NCBI GenBank assembly: GCA_013396755.1
Contig: VWZF01005528.1
Coordinates: forward strand, 124,001-188,000
Length of the DNA stretch: 64,000 nucleotides
Reading direction: 5' to 3'
Source: Sclerurus mexicanus
Lineage: Eukaryota; Chordata; Aves; Passeriformes; Furnariidae
The notes below the pieces were generated by a model, which did no database searches, had not been told where the DNA came from, and worked only from the letters and a program-made list of their open reading frames with translations. Below, one piece after another: positions 35,120 to 46,700 of the stretch. Position 1 is the first letter of the stretch; the number at the start of each line of letters is the position of its first letter. The translations under genes were made by a program, and so were the position numbers.

Positions 35120-36809
35120 GAACAAACCTTGACAGGGCAAAACTCAAGTGGGATATATCATGAGCTTCAGAGCAGCAGCAAGTTCTTTTCCTCAGTGTCC
35201 TGCTAGCTAAATGGCTCATCCACTCAGGAAATAGGCCGCCAACCTGCTCACAGGTTCTGCAAGGTTCAGTAGTGTTGCCACCTAGATCTGCTCTCCCAGC
35301 ATGGCCTAATTTCCAGTGCTTTGACCATTCTGCTGCACCAAATCTTTGTCCAAAGTCCAAAGGTGTATTTTCTTTCAGCCTACTAACCACAGCCTTGGTT
35401 TTCTGTTTATGATGTGCTGAATGTCTCCTGATTGTTCATCTCTGATACATCTTTCTGATGAAAGTGATGTTGAGAGTTAGCTCACCTACACCTGATTTGA
35501 CCTCAACAGAGGTTTGCTCATCCTGATCTTAAAACCTTTCAGTGATACAATACACACTTCTCCTTCTCTACAGACAATTCACCTGCCTACACCATCACTT
35601 TCATAGCTACAGAAAGCTTTTCCTTGTGCCAAATTTTGTTGTCCCTGCCTGTAGTTTAACCCCCTGACTTCTTATCTTGTCAACAGCAGGAATGGAAAAC
35701 ATCCATTCTTTCAGATTTGCAAGGATATATGTCTCCTCTTGACTTGACAGTTTGCATTCCTGCAATGTTTCATCTTGAATGATGACTTCTAGACCTCTCA
35801 CTTCTCCTGTTTCTTCCCACTGGTGGCTCTGCAGCTGTTGCATGCTTTCTTGGTGCCACTGGTCATATAAATACAGCTCTTATCTCTGTAGTCTACTGAT
35901 AGCAAATAAAATGCCAGACACTGTTAACAGCCCTGGCACAAATACCAAAATATCACAATGGGGTCTTGAGGTGCAGGGGCCAGAAATTTTCTTAATGACT
36001 GAGGCACATATGGAAGGGAACTGAACGAAAGAGGAAAGCCTGTATTCCCATCAGCCCTGTAAGACACTGGTCTAGCAAACATACAGCTGCCTAAACACCA
36101 GTGGACTGGTTTTACTGACAGATCTTTGCTCTCTCCTCACATGGTCAAGCCTTCCCATCCGTGCCATTCCCTTCAAACCTGCCACTGCACTGTCTGCACT
36201 GCTAGAGCAGGAGGCACAGCAGCATCCAGGGAATGCTTGAAACCCCAAGTCCCTGTTTCCCTTGTCTCCAGCCTATGAACATATGCTCCACAGCAGCCTC
36301 AGGATATTGTCTCACCTGCTGAAGAGATGGAAACCCTTGCAGGAGCAGGAGCTCATCTGGATAAGCAGTAATACAGGAGGGGGAAGAAGTCAGAGCTTGC
36401 ACAACCTGCATTAGAAAACATCTGCACATATGCACTCACTTAACCATGTCCCTCCTGCACAGACAAACACAGGGATACAGCCTCAGAGCCTAAACAGATT
36501 TTCCAGAAGCTGGGTTCAGCTTCCTGTAAGACTTTTATAAGGTACTTGCGGGTTTCTAACCATGAGGCAGGTGGCAAAGGAGCATCTTCAATTGCTTTAA
36601 AACATCATCACAATCCAGAAATTAAAAAAAACGTTCAGCTCAGAGCAGCTTTCAAACAGGTTATGTTTGAAATTCCAAGATGGGCAAGCAAGAGCACTGA
36701 AAGAAGAATGTGGTTTTACAAACGGTACAGTTTCATTTCTCCAAAATCTCCAGCAAAATCCCCAAACCCATAACTGTTAAGCAATCAGGAAGTTAAATCT
36801 GGTTTTCTT

Positions 36810-36865
36810 ATGTTTTTTTTTCTTTTTTTTTGTTTCTTTTTTTCCTTTTCTTCATTAAATTGTTT
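36810..36865. repeat. T-rich low-complexity tract
   Basis: Runs of 7-8 T interrupted by C, G or short mixed bases. Simple low-complexity DNA. Confidence 0.8.
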
Positions 36866-38833
36866 TTAGATGCAGGGCTTCAACTATGTTTAGGGCATGC
36901 AACATTGGTTACTACCTCACCACTGCTTGAGCATGCAGCATACAGAGGAAAAGCATTTTTGGTTCATACATCTTCAGAAGAAAATAGAATAAATAGAGCA
37001 AACTGTGCCAAAATACCAAGATCCCTGTGAACCAGTGAGTATCCCTGGCCAATGGACTAACATCTAAGCTATGGGAAAAGAAGGAAACTGGGATAAGAAC
37101 CATGCTGCAGTCTCAGCTGTTCCGAGGGTGGAGTCAACCAGGAACAAGGACATCGGCCTTCTTCAAGGTGCCTTGGGAAGACCAAATAGCACAAAAAATC
37201 CCAGCCACATGGGTCCTTGTGGCCTAAAATTGACTGCTGCATGTTGATAACAGCAGATAGCATGTTCCTTGACACCAACCTGGCCCCAGGACTCACGGGC
37301 TTATCTTTGGCAGACCTGGTCAACGCTGAAGGAATATCTAGCCAGACAAGGCCATTTGGAGGCGAAACAAGGCAGAGCTGAGGCAGAGGTTGGTAAAATT
37401 AAAGCATTAAGGAGTCAGGGAAGATTTCTGACTGTCCTTAAGTACAGCAGATTAGAGTCCATTATAGTGAAGAAATGTTTCCCTATAAGAGAAGTCATTT
37501 CACAACCTCTCACCTAAGGAGCTTGGTTTTTGCAAGGTATTCAACCAGCTTTCTTGATCTGGAATACATAAATAAAATATAAGGTTCTTAATGAAGCTGA
37601 GATCAGCCACTTCTCACTTTTAATAAAAAAAAGGTCTATTTTCCCTGGAAAACAGGGAAACAGGCTAGCAAACATGATACAGAGGAGGTCAAATTACCTT
37701 CACAACCAGAGGCAGCAGTCAGAGTCATGCACTATGTCTGATTCACCCTGCACTTCCCACTAGTAGCTATGAGAACCTTGCACACAGATCAAATGAGGAA
37801 TATGGCCTCATGTGGCCAGAGGTTCCAAGAAAGCATCACTGTCCCCAGTTTGCAGGACACAGCTCTTACATCTTGCCATATGGTATTTGCACTTCTGTTT
37901 TTCTGGAAGTTTCAGCTCCTGGAGTCATGTGATTACGTATCACTCCTATTTTTACTTTTTTCTTTGAAATTACTTTTGATTGACAAGTAAATTGGAAAGC
38001 ATCAAACCTTCAGGTTTCAAAACCAGAAGGCAAATCCAGAGAACATGGTATTTGTCACTTCTTAATTCTGGATTTGGGTGAGGGGAGAATTACGGTTTTT
38101 CAACCTAATTTTTTTTCCAGGTTAGGACAGCCTTGGAATGGTGGTGGGAAAAGCTGGAGTATCAAGCGGAGAGTGCTAGTGTCTACTTGGCTGTAGTGCT
38201 GCCTCAGGGCTTGAACTTTGCATTTCCATGGCCCCTTGCAGGGAGGCAGCAGAGTCACTAGGCTATTGCTTTCACTGGAAACACATTTCAGTTGATCTTG
38301 CATCTGCACTTCTAGTTCCTGTATTCTGCAGTTTTGTAACAGCAAAACAAAGTCTCATTGGTGTGGTGGTTTTGGTGGGCAAAGATGCTAAAGGACAGGC
38401 AGTTCAGCAGAGAATATCCGGTCCTTCGTTTTTCTCATTGTGAGCCAGTGACTCCAGCTAGGTGCTGGTTTTTTCCTGAGAAGTGGGAGTGAGATGCTTA
38501 TATTAGCATGCACTGCTCTTGAGACAAATGACAGCTGCCAGAAGGCTTTTTTGTTTCTACCACTTTGAGAGAGTGAGGAGAAAGTTTGCACCTTGTACAT
38601 CTCTTACAATTAAACCCCAATGCTGAAGTAATTTTGTGCACGTATTGAATTTTTCTGTATATGTCTGATGACCAGAAAGCAGTTTTTTCAAAAAGAAAAG
38701 TAAGATTCTGAAACGGAATTTAAAGAGAAGAGTTTGTGACTTGTTTTGCAGACTATATGTTTGCAAAGTACATGCAACTCTTCCCATTGCCAAGCTCCCT
38801 AAGTTCACATCAAGCTCCTCTAACTACTTCTTT

Positions 38834-38881
38834 CAATCCCCATGCAGTAGGTGGTTTCAATCTCCATGTAGCAGGTGGTTT
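38834..38881. repeat. 24-bp tandem duplication
   Basis: Two adjacent 24-bp units, CAATCCCCATGCAGTAGG... at 38834 and CAATCTCCATGTAGCAGG... at 38858, both ending in GTGGTTT, differ at three positions. Confidence 0.85.
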
Positions 38882-40215
38882 CCAGCACAAATACTCTTTT
38901 GTGTCTGCCACACATAAGCAGTGCTCTGCAAAACTTGGCTGGTCTATGCTTCTTCCAGGAAAATTCTCTCCCAAGCTGTTAAATGCTGTGTTCATGAATT
39001 AGGGCACTGGATTTATTGTTTAAACCTGCATAAAACACAGCATAGAACAAGTATTTGGGGGAAAGCTCAGAAACAGCACCAGCACAGTTTCTCCAGTTAC
39101 TTCTGCAGGCTCTCAAAACATTGGGGTGACAGCAAACCATAAGCTCTCAGTTTTTCACAGGTGTGCCAAAACATTCCATTGAGCATTGCCTTCTCCCTGG
39201 GGTACAGTTCGTACTCTTGGTTTTCCAGGGGAGAAGACACCTTTCACATCCAAGCCCCATGGCGAGCTGATGGACAACTGTCATGCAATCAGACCTCCCT
39301 GGGAACATTAGGACTCAGATTGTACCAGGTACTTGGAAATAGATAAGGATGCACTGCCTGGAGAGCTCAAAAGGAAATATATGATGTCCAGCACATAAAA
39401 TTGCCCTTCCTACTCATTGCTACATCCAACTCCATTTGCCACATTTCTAAATGTCTGATTTATCCTCCTAACCACAAAGGCAGGTTTGAAGGTACCAGTG
39501 AAAGTGAGTGGTCATATCACTGGAAACTATGTTTCTGAACATCTTTTTTAGAAACACCACTCTCCAGGATTCTCCAGGTCTCTGCCAAGAACATGCATAG
39601 AAGAGCCAGAGAACGTTCAATGAGCGCATGCTCAGCTCCACTGCAGTGAGGAGCAAAGACGGATGGCAAGCCAGAAGTGACAACCCATCTGCTTTTGCAG
39701 GACCTCTCTGGCATCTTCTGAAGGATTCAAGGAAAACCATGACCAGAGATAACTAGCCAGTGAGAACTCACTGGTTATCCTCCATCGTTATGTGAACCTA
39801 AAAGCTGGAGCAGAGACCAAAGCATTCCACTGAGGAGATGTTGTAAAACATGGCCAAGAAAGGCAGCTGCTTGGAAGTGAACATGACCTGGTTGAGCTGA
39901 AGACTAACCTTGCCCTGACCTCTTGTCTCTTTTACAGGGAATATAAAGCACACATTTTTCAAGCAAAGAAGTGCTAGAGGTTTTGTGTCACCCACCTCTA
40001 AACCATGCAGCAGCTCAGATGTCTTTTTCACAAGGCATCGAGCAGAGAAATGGCCTGCAGCATTCTGTCCTGTGCTTGAGATTCCACAGTCCACTAACCC
40101 CATTCTTTGCAGGAACAAATTGTCTTTCTGCTCTGCATATGTAGACAACACCCAGAAACCTCCTCCAGCAACTGCAGAGAGATGCAGGCTGCTGTCGGAG
40201 AGAGCTGTGGGTGTG

Positions 40216-40241
40216 CATGAATGAATGAATGAATGAATGAA
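40216..40241. repeat. (ATGA)n microsatellite
   Basis: About six perfect ATGA/TGAA units. It causes the HSFIHSFIH repeat in minus-strand ORFs here, which are therefore not evidence of a gene. Confidence 0.92.
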
Positions 40242-42838
40242 CCATTTGCTAGTATTGGCATGAGAATCTTCATGATTTTGGGACAACTAATTAGTGGTTG
40301 TAAGCACATTTGCAATGGTAGGTGTTCACTTCCATGACTGCAAAGAGAGACAAGGAACTAAAGGTAGCTGGAGGAAACTGCTACCTCTCCCAGCACGGCC
40401 CAGGCTGCAATCATGCTGAAGCATGGATGTGCTCACACCGTGACAAATTTGCTATGTCATGACATGAGCAGTCTTGTTGCATTTTTGCCTAGATCATCAG
40501 GGAGAACATGGGAGCATATACTCAGCTTGCCCAGCAGATTTCACAGCCCATACAGAGCTCTATTCTGTTACAACTACTTCATCACACTTGGCTGAGAAAA
40601 AGCAGTGTGAGCCATGGCCACTGCAGTCCTGTAACACAGTATCTCCTCTGCAATTGGAATCAATGTCTCTCCTACTCGCTGACTTACACTTTTCAGAGCC
40701 CTACTCCACCTTTCTCTAGGAGACTGTAAAAAATGAAGGTCTGAATGTGCCTTGAAAGGGGGGTGTGAAGAACTGGAGAGTGAGACACATCTTCTCCCAG
40801 GCTCCCAGCTTCATATTGCTCCTAACCAGTCACGTTTCAAGCAGTTGAAAGCTGCTCTTAAGTTCAGGTGGGATAATACTGCTTCACCTTTTCTGTCCCA
40901 GTGCCATTAAGGCTGGGTGATATAGAGGGTTCATTTGCATGAACTAATGGGCATCACCACAAACACTGACAAACTCTTGTTTTCTTCAGCTCCCCTTGAA
41001 TGGCACAAAAATCCCACAGCTGAAGCAGTCTTTCTGAGAATCTCAGCAAGAGGCACTGGGAGACAGGAACACGCACTGGAAACTGCAGAGAGAGGTGAGC
41101 TGGGAGGAACAGAGGATGTGCCTGGCTCTTTAGAGGGCAGCTCACCAGTGGATCCCCATTAGCACTGTTTGGTGATCCAGAGGAGTTGGGTACTATATTC
41201 ACTGAAAGAGCTGGGAAGTAGGTCAGCAACATTACTCAGGGAAAACGGGGAGCTTTAGGGAGAACTTCATGACTAAAACCTGAGTTCCACTGCTTACTGT
41301 TGCACTGATTAGATTTCAGTATAGAGGATGAAAAGCAACAGCAGGGATTGTGTTCACTGCAGCCATGCCAATTTTTTCTGCTTTTGCCATGCTAGCTTGT
41401 GCAGCACCTTGCATCCTGCAGCCACTGCCAAAACCAAATGCCATCGATACACATCCACTGCTCTGCTCAGCCCCTGATCAGAACACAGCACTGTGTATGC
41501 TGTACACATTTAGCTGTGCTCATTTTATATGAATGGCCCTGCTGGAAGAATTGAGTACCATCGAAGTACCACACATGGGCAGATGCAACCTTATCCCTTC
41601 TCTGAAGTGTTTTAAATCAAAAGAGGTGAGACAGAAAATTAGAGTTAGCTACTGGATACAAACCCATGATTTTTTTCTAAATGAAATTCTTATGTGGAAA
41701 TGCCTTTCATCCCTTATGTAGGCAAAAAACTCTTAAACTGAGACCAAAGCCAAAGAATATCAATAACAGCTGCAACACTAAGTAGATGGTTTGTTGGTTG
41801 GTCAGATCATCATAAAGTGCTTTACAAAGGAGTTTTGTGACATTGTCCACATCTTACACCTCATCTTGGAAAGAGAAATTTAGTTTTCCATCTCTGCTGA
41901 AGGACAGGGCAGAGCAAAAATCTTTAAAAAAATTTTTTTTGAAAGCAAGAAAGTAAAGCACAGATGAAATCCAAAGGTAAAATTCTGTGTTTCTGTCTCA
42001 CCAGTGGTAACAAAAATTACGGGCACAGCTGACAAGAGGGAGAAGGTGTAACAGGGTGCAGGAACTAAAATAATGTCTCTGCTTTTCCACGATTCTTGTT
42101 GCACCTGAGGATCTGGAAATAGAGGGCTAGTCAAGGTCGCTGGGTACTTGAAACTACCAATGTGTGAGTTATTAGCTCTGGTCCTATTTTAAGTTTCTAA
42201 AGTCAGAGAGTTTTGCCTGGAGGGTGGGACAATGGGTTCATCTGCTCCTTGCTGGAGCCAGCGAAGGGTGGAGGAGTCATTCAGGCATGGTGAAAGGGGA
42301 ATTGCCCACAGGAAGGACACTTGGGCCAGCCTGAGGTGCAGTAAGTCCTTCTCTGCCAGGCTGCTGCCTTCCTGGAGGACCTCCCCAACCGTGATGACCC
42401 TTCTGTGGAGACAGGAGGCTCTGTGGGTTTCGGGACTGATCAAATTGCCAGATGTGAGGGCAGTTCCCGGGAAGATCCTAGCTAACCCGTATGCTCCTTG
42501 CCTGACACTCCATGTGCCCCACTGTCCTCTGCAAACACCACAGCTTTGAGGATTGTGAGAGGGGAGTGAATCCCAATCCAGGTCTCCTTGGGATACTTCT
42601 GTCCACCTGCCTCCCCACAGGGGCCGTGGGCAACACAGCGGGACACGAGGAGAGACACAGCAAGGCACTCCTTGCATATACACACGTTTCTCTTCTCGCC
42701 ATCTCTCCCAGGGCTCGCTTCCTTCTGCAGGGTGCAAGTGGTTTCGGGATTACCCCGGCAGGCTGCAGGGCGGCCGGAGGGGATGCGACGAGCCACGGCG
42801 GGCAGCAGCTGACCGGTCAGGGCTGAAGTCAGGCAGGG

Positions 42839-43010
42839 CATGGATGGGGACTGTCCCGTGCGGGGCAGAGCAGGGCTGGAGGCAGGCAGGGAATGGATGG
42901 GAACTGTCCCGGTCAGGACGGGCAAGGCTGGGGGCAGGCAGACCAGGGCTGGGAGCAGGCAGGGCAGGGCTGAGGACTGCCCCAAGCAGGGAGGGCAGGG
43001 CGGGCAGGGC
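42839..43010. repeat. GC-rich degenerate minisatellite inside the CpG island
   Basis: Units of roughly 54 bp start with ATGGATGGGGACTGTCCCG (42840) and ATGGATGGGAACTGTCCCGG (about 42894), each followed by GGGCAGAGCAGGGCTGG/GGGCAAGGCTGGGGGCAGG and GCAGGCAGG-type motifs. A third, more degenerate stretch (CAGGGCTGGGAGCAGGCAGG, then CTGAGGACTGCCCC) follows to about 43010. ORFs on both strands across it are by-products of the periodicity. Confidence 0.7.
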
Positions 43011-43307
43011 NTTCGCCGCCGCGCCGCAGCCGCGCACCGGGGCTCCGCCACCCGCCCCGCCGCGATGCCTCGCCGCTGCTGAGCCTGCCTCGGCGACGCC
43101 CGCCTCTAACCCCCCGCCAGGNCCCTGCCTTTCAAAGTCCCTCGATCCGAGGAGGAAATCGGGAAATATTTCCAGCAGCAGGAGGACGAGGAGGAGGGCT
43201 GAGGCTTGTACCGCGGAAAAGGGACGGCGGGTTTGTCCCTGCCCGCGCATCGCGGCGGAGGGATGCGGAGGGAGGGGGTGCTGCCTGCGAGGCGGGCCGG
43301 CTGAGNC

Positions 43308-43338
43308 GGGGGAGGCTGGGGAGGGGCCGGGATGGGGG
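43308..43338 (+). other. G-quadruplex-forming motif in CpG island
   Basis: Five G runs (5, 4, 4, 3 and 5 bases) are separated by loops of 5, 1, 2 and 2 bases. An ambiguous base sits two positions before it at 43306. Confidence 0.8.
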
Positions 43339-43720
43339 ACCTGGAGCCGTGTAGGAGCCGATGGGGAGGCAGGGGTAGGATGCTCACACACACACACGGG
43401 AATGTTTTCTACAACCCAGCCACGGCACCTTTAGGGCAGGCGATGGGGCTCGCCCCCCTCCCCCGCCGGCCAATCGCGACATGTTGCGACAGGAGGCGCA
43501 GCTGCGGCGCGGGGTTGCCTTTCCCCTAACCCAAGAGCCGGGCATTGATGGGCAGGTGGGGTCGAGCAGAGGGCTGGGGCAGATCTCCTTCCCCGGGGGC
43601 TCACGGGCGCATCCCCCCGTGCGCGGCGGGGTGCGGTGCCTCCGCCTGACGGGGCTGTGCGTGCCTCCAGGCAGGGCTGCTCTTCCTGACTTGAAACGGT
43701 TCCCGAGCTGAGTGGTCGGA

Positions 43721-46700
43721 GGCACCTGCAGCCACGCTGAAATTCCCATTTTCGTCTCGAGCAGCATGTGTTATTAAGGGGTGGCATTAAGCAACGCTCA
43801 TCACGTAGGCTTTGTCTAGGTGGAAGCATGGCTGGGGCTCTTCCGTCATCTTGAGTTTAATTCTTTATTCGCAGCCTTGTTGCTTCCCTCCCCACTGAGC
43901 CATGCAGAACAACTCCACACTCTGTTCTGTCTCCAAGGCGAAAGCAAACTGCCAAAATGTTGCAGAAATGCAGCAAGCACAAGGAGAATTGGAGTCTGAA
44001 AATGAAAACTGTAGTAAAACCACAAGGTCACAGGCGTGTGGGTGCGTGTGTGTGATTTCAGGGCTCCTCTGCTTGCGCTTTGCAGGAAGCTGTTCCTCCA
44101 GTCCCAGGTGCTGGAAATTTGTGAGTCAGGCGGTGGAAATGAAGGCCGAGAGAGGCTGGGGTTCTCTGTGTGCTCTCCTGACACTTGCCTAGGTATTCGT
44201 GTGCTTCTTGTGCTTCTTGTCACCACCACAAAGAGAAGAGATGCACTTTTATTTAGAAAAGGGAAGCTGGGACACTTACATGTTGACATGATGGTGGCAT
44301 CCAGGAAAAAAAGAGCTGTTCAGCTTTGGCTAAGGAGGTGAATATCACCGAAGAAAGGCATTTGTGGTCCCTTGGAAGCATCTATTAAATGTTTCTTTCT
44401 CCCCTTTTTCTTCCGATTGATTCTTCAATAGCACCTTTGCCCCTTGTCCAACACAGACATTTAGTCCAAATGGGGAGAAAATCTAGCATTTCTAGAGCCC
44501 TAAACTGCTAGCCAAGCCATGAACCCCCACCACCAACTCCCCAGAAAAGGTGATGCATTGTCTGACTCCTATTACACCCCGCCATTGCTGTTTCTCTGGA
44601 GACATAAACAACTCTGAAGTCAGTGTTGGGGTGCCAAGTTTACCAAAGCTTTCTTATTAGTGTTTGTGTTCAAGATACCTGAGGAGGTTGGATGTACTCT
44701 TTATGTTGAGCATCTCTGAATGCGAACACAGAGTAGCACAGTTTTAAGCTGATGAAACTTTGCTTTTTTCTTTCTCCCCCAGTTTCACTAAGATTTTTGT
44801 GATCTATTGGCTGTGAGTTGCTCCTGAGACTTAAATAGGCTGCACCTAGTTTTCTCTCCTAGAGCTGCTGTACATGACACGGCACAAACTTTGGCTTATG
44901 TCCTTACTCTTGCGAGTCTCTACAGCACCTTAAATGATGTTGTATAGGCATAGCCACTTCTCTGCCTTTTGTGGTGTCCTTATCTGCTCAGGACTTTCAG
45001 GGTTGTGATTTTCTGGCATTGCATCTAGGACAGAATTTGGTTTTCTGCTGTGGTTTTGAGGGGATACTGTCCTGATGGCTTATCAGTGAAAAACCACTGT
45101 TCTCTTAGATGCTGTAATAAAGCCCAGTGACCCCCAAGACACAAGCATCACTGGACAGCCAACCAGCAGGTTGGTCATAGACAACATGTCTATGGCTCTC
45201 CTTGTGACTAGTATGGGGAACAACCTGGAGTTCTGTTCAAGGCCAAGGTGCCATGATCTACATGTGCTCCCAGCTCATGGACATCGGTACCACAGCTGTG
45301 CAAATAGTGGATGCACCTGGGTCTACTGCAGGGTGCTCAGGGTGCTGTGCTGTTGAGACTCTGGCATCCAGTATGGGCTAAGCTCACTGACCAGTCTTTC
45401 CCTTACCAAGGGCGTAAGTGGTATCTCTCCAGCTATTTTCAGGAAGCTTGTAGGAACTTGGCTTGTTTTTGCTATATTCCTCTGGTGATTTTAGCTGAAA
45501 TTGGAAAGAGGAGGGAGCGATGTGAACAGACAGACAGACGGGGAAACTGTGATTTCATATTCCTGGCTTCCTAAGGAAACCTGGCTACAAATAGAAGTGA
45601 GATTTGGTGCTGCAAAGAGCTCCTGGGGAGACAGAGAAGGCGGGGGAGTCTGAGGAGAAGGGAGGGGTAGTTAACCTTGTGTTTGAGGTAAGTAACAAAT
45701 GCCTGGCACACACCTGGGCTTAGATGCCCTTTCCTGAGGTCTGGGGGTCTAAAAGCTGGGCATCTGCTCAGCACTAGCATTCAGCTCCCTCTAGAGTCAG
45801 CCGTGCCAGAGCTGTGCCTATGGATGGTGACTCTGCTGGGAGGTGCTACCACCCTTCCCCAGCCAGGGACAGTCGCTCAGCTGATGGATGAAGCATGCCA
45901 GGGTGAGCCTTTGTGCAGACTAATGTGCTCAGCTCCTGTCTAGTACCATGTCCAAATTGCCCAGGTCAACAACCTGCATTTGCCTCAGTCTTTCCCCACG
46001 TACACATTGCCATGGATGTCTCCCACCTCTTAATCCCTGGATGGTTGTAGGGAGCTAGGGCTGGGGAGTTGTCTCTGCTCCCTTGAAGCTTTCTGTTCCT
46101 GCAGAGCCCAGGAGAGCATCCTGCTGCACAGAGGATCCACACAGAGCTACAAACCCAGTCCAAAAGTAGTCTCAGAGGGAGGAGCGGACACAGGCATAGA
46201 GGAAAGCAACAGGCCTGTTAATTCCTCTCTTCTGGCCCCTTTGGGGCATCTCTGTGCAGATACTTCCTCCCCAGGCTACCCAGAAGCTTCAGGCTTATTA
46301 GCAGTGTTTTATTCTCCCAGCACTCATAGGAGATGCTCTTTCCATTTTACAGAGGGAGATATGGAGCACAGGGAGATAAAAGGCTGCCCTGAGATTGCAC
46401 AGAGAGTCCGTCGGCAAGGCAGCCTGAAAGCTGGTTTGTGGAGACCAGGCAGACAGCACTGTGCTTAAATTAGCAAGGGAGATCCACAGGCAGAGGGGAA
46501 GGGATTTGCAGCCCAGGAGGAATCACAGGGCAGAGCCTGATGCTGCTTGCGAAAGAAGAGACCAAAGGTGAGTTGTAGGGATGGAGAAATGGTTTGGAGA
46601 CAGCTGAGAGTAGAAAGGGAGATGTTTGGAAAAAAAACCAAAATCAAACAAACAAACAAAAAAGAAACCAACCCCAGCAAAATGTAGTAGTTCTCCCTTG

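Larger units (their letters stand above)
35120..42690. other. Non-coding sequence, no gene recognised
   Basis: Unique sequence with low-complexity T-rich DNA at about 36810-36865, a 24-bp tandem duplication at 38834-38881 and a tetranucleotide microsatellite at 40216-40241. ORFs up to 162 codons show no known domain. If the CpG island to the right is a first exon, this is 5' flank or an earlier intron of SLC8A1. Confidence 0.5.
42700..43720. promoter_or_regulatory. CpG island, candidate alternative SLC8A1 promoter/first exon
   Basis: This is the only region of the window that is both GC-rich and dense in CpG; the densest parts are 43013-43110, 43220-43310 and 43480-43690. It contains repeated GCCGC, CCGCGC and GGGCGG-like motifs and no obvious TATA box, as in CpG-island promoters. 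It lies about 10 kb upstream of SLC8A1 exon 2 on the same strand. NCX1 genes of mammals are known to use several alternative first exons, including a GC-rich, TATA-less one used in brain and other tissues, all spliced to exon 2. By analogy this is my best candidate for such a promoter. A weak donor-like CAGGTGGGG occurs at about 43551, but the exon end cannot be fixed without transcripts. A divergent or antisense transcript from the same island is also possible. Three isolated N bases (43011, 43122, 43306) fall here. Confidence 0.7.

Noticed and set aside
39798..40315. Minus-strand ORFs with HSFIHSFIH repeats
   Set aside because: The repeat is translation of the (ATGA)n microsatellite; the rest shows no domain.
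42482..43434. Long ORFs on both strands (up to 215 codons) across the CpG island
   Set aside because: They overlap in several frames, contain ambiguous codons and follow from high GC and the tandem repeat; no protein family is recognisable.
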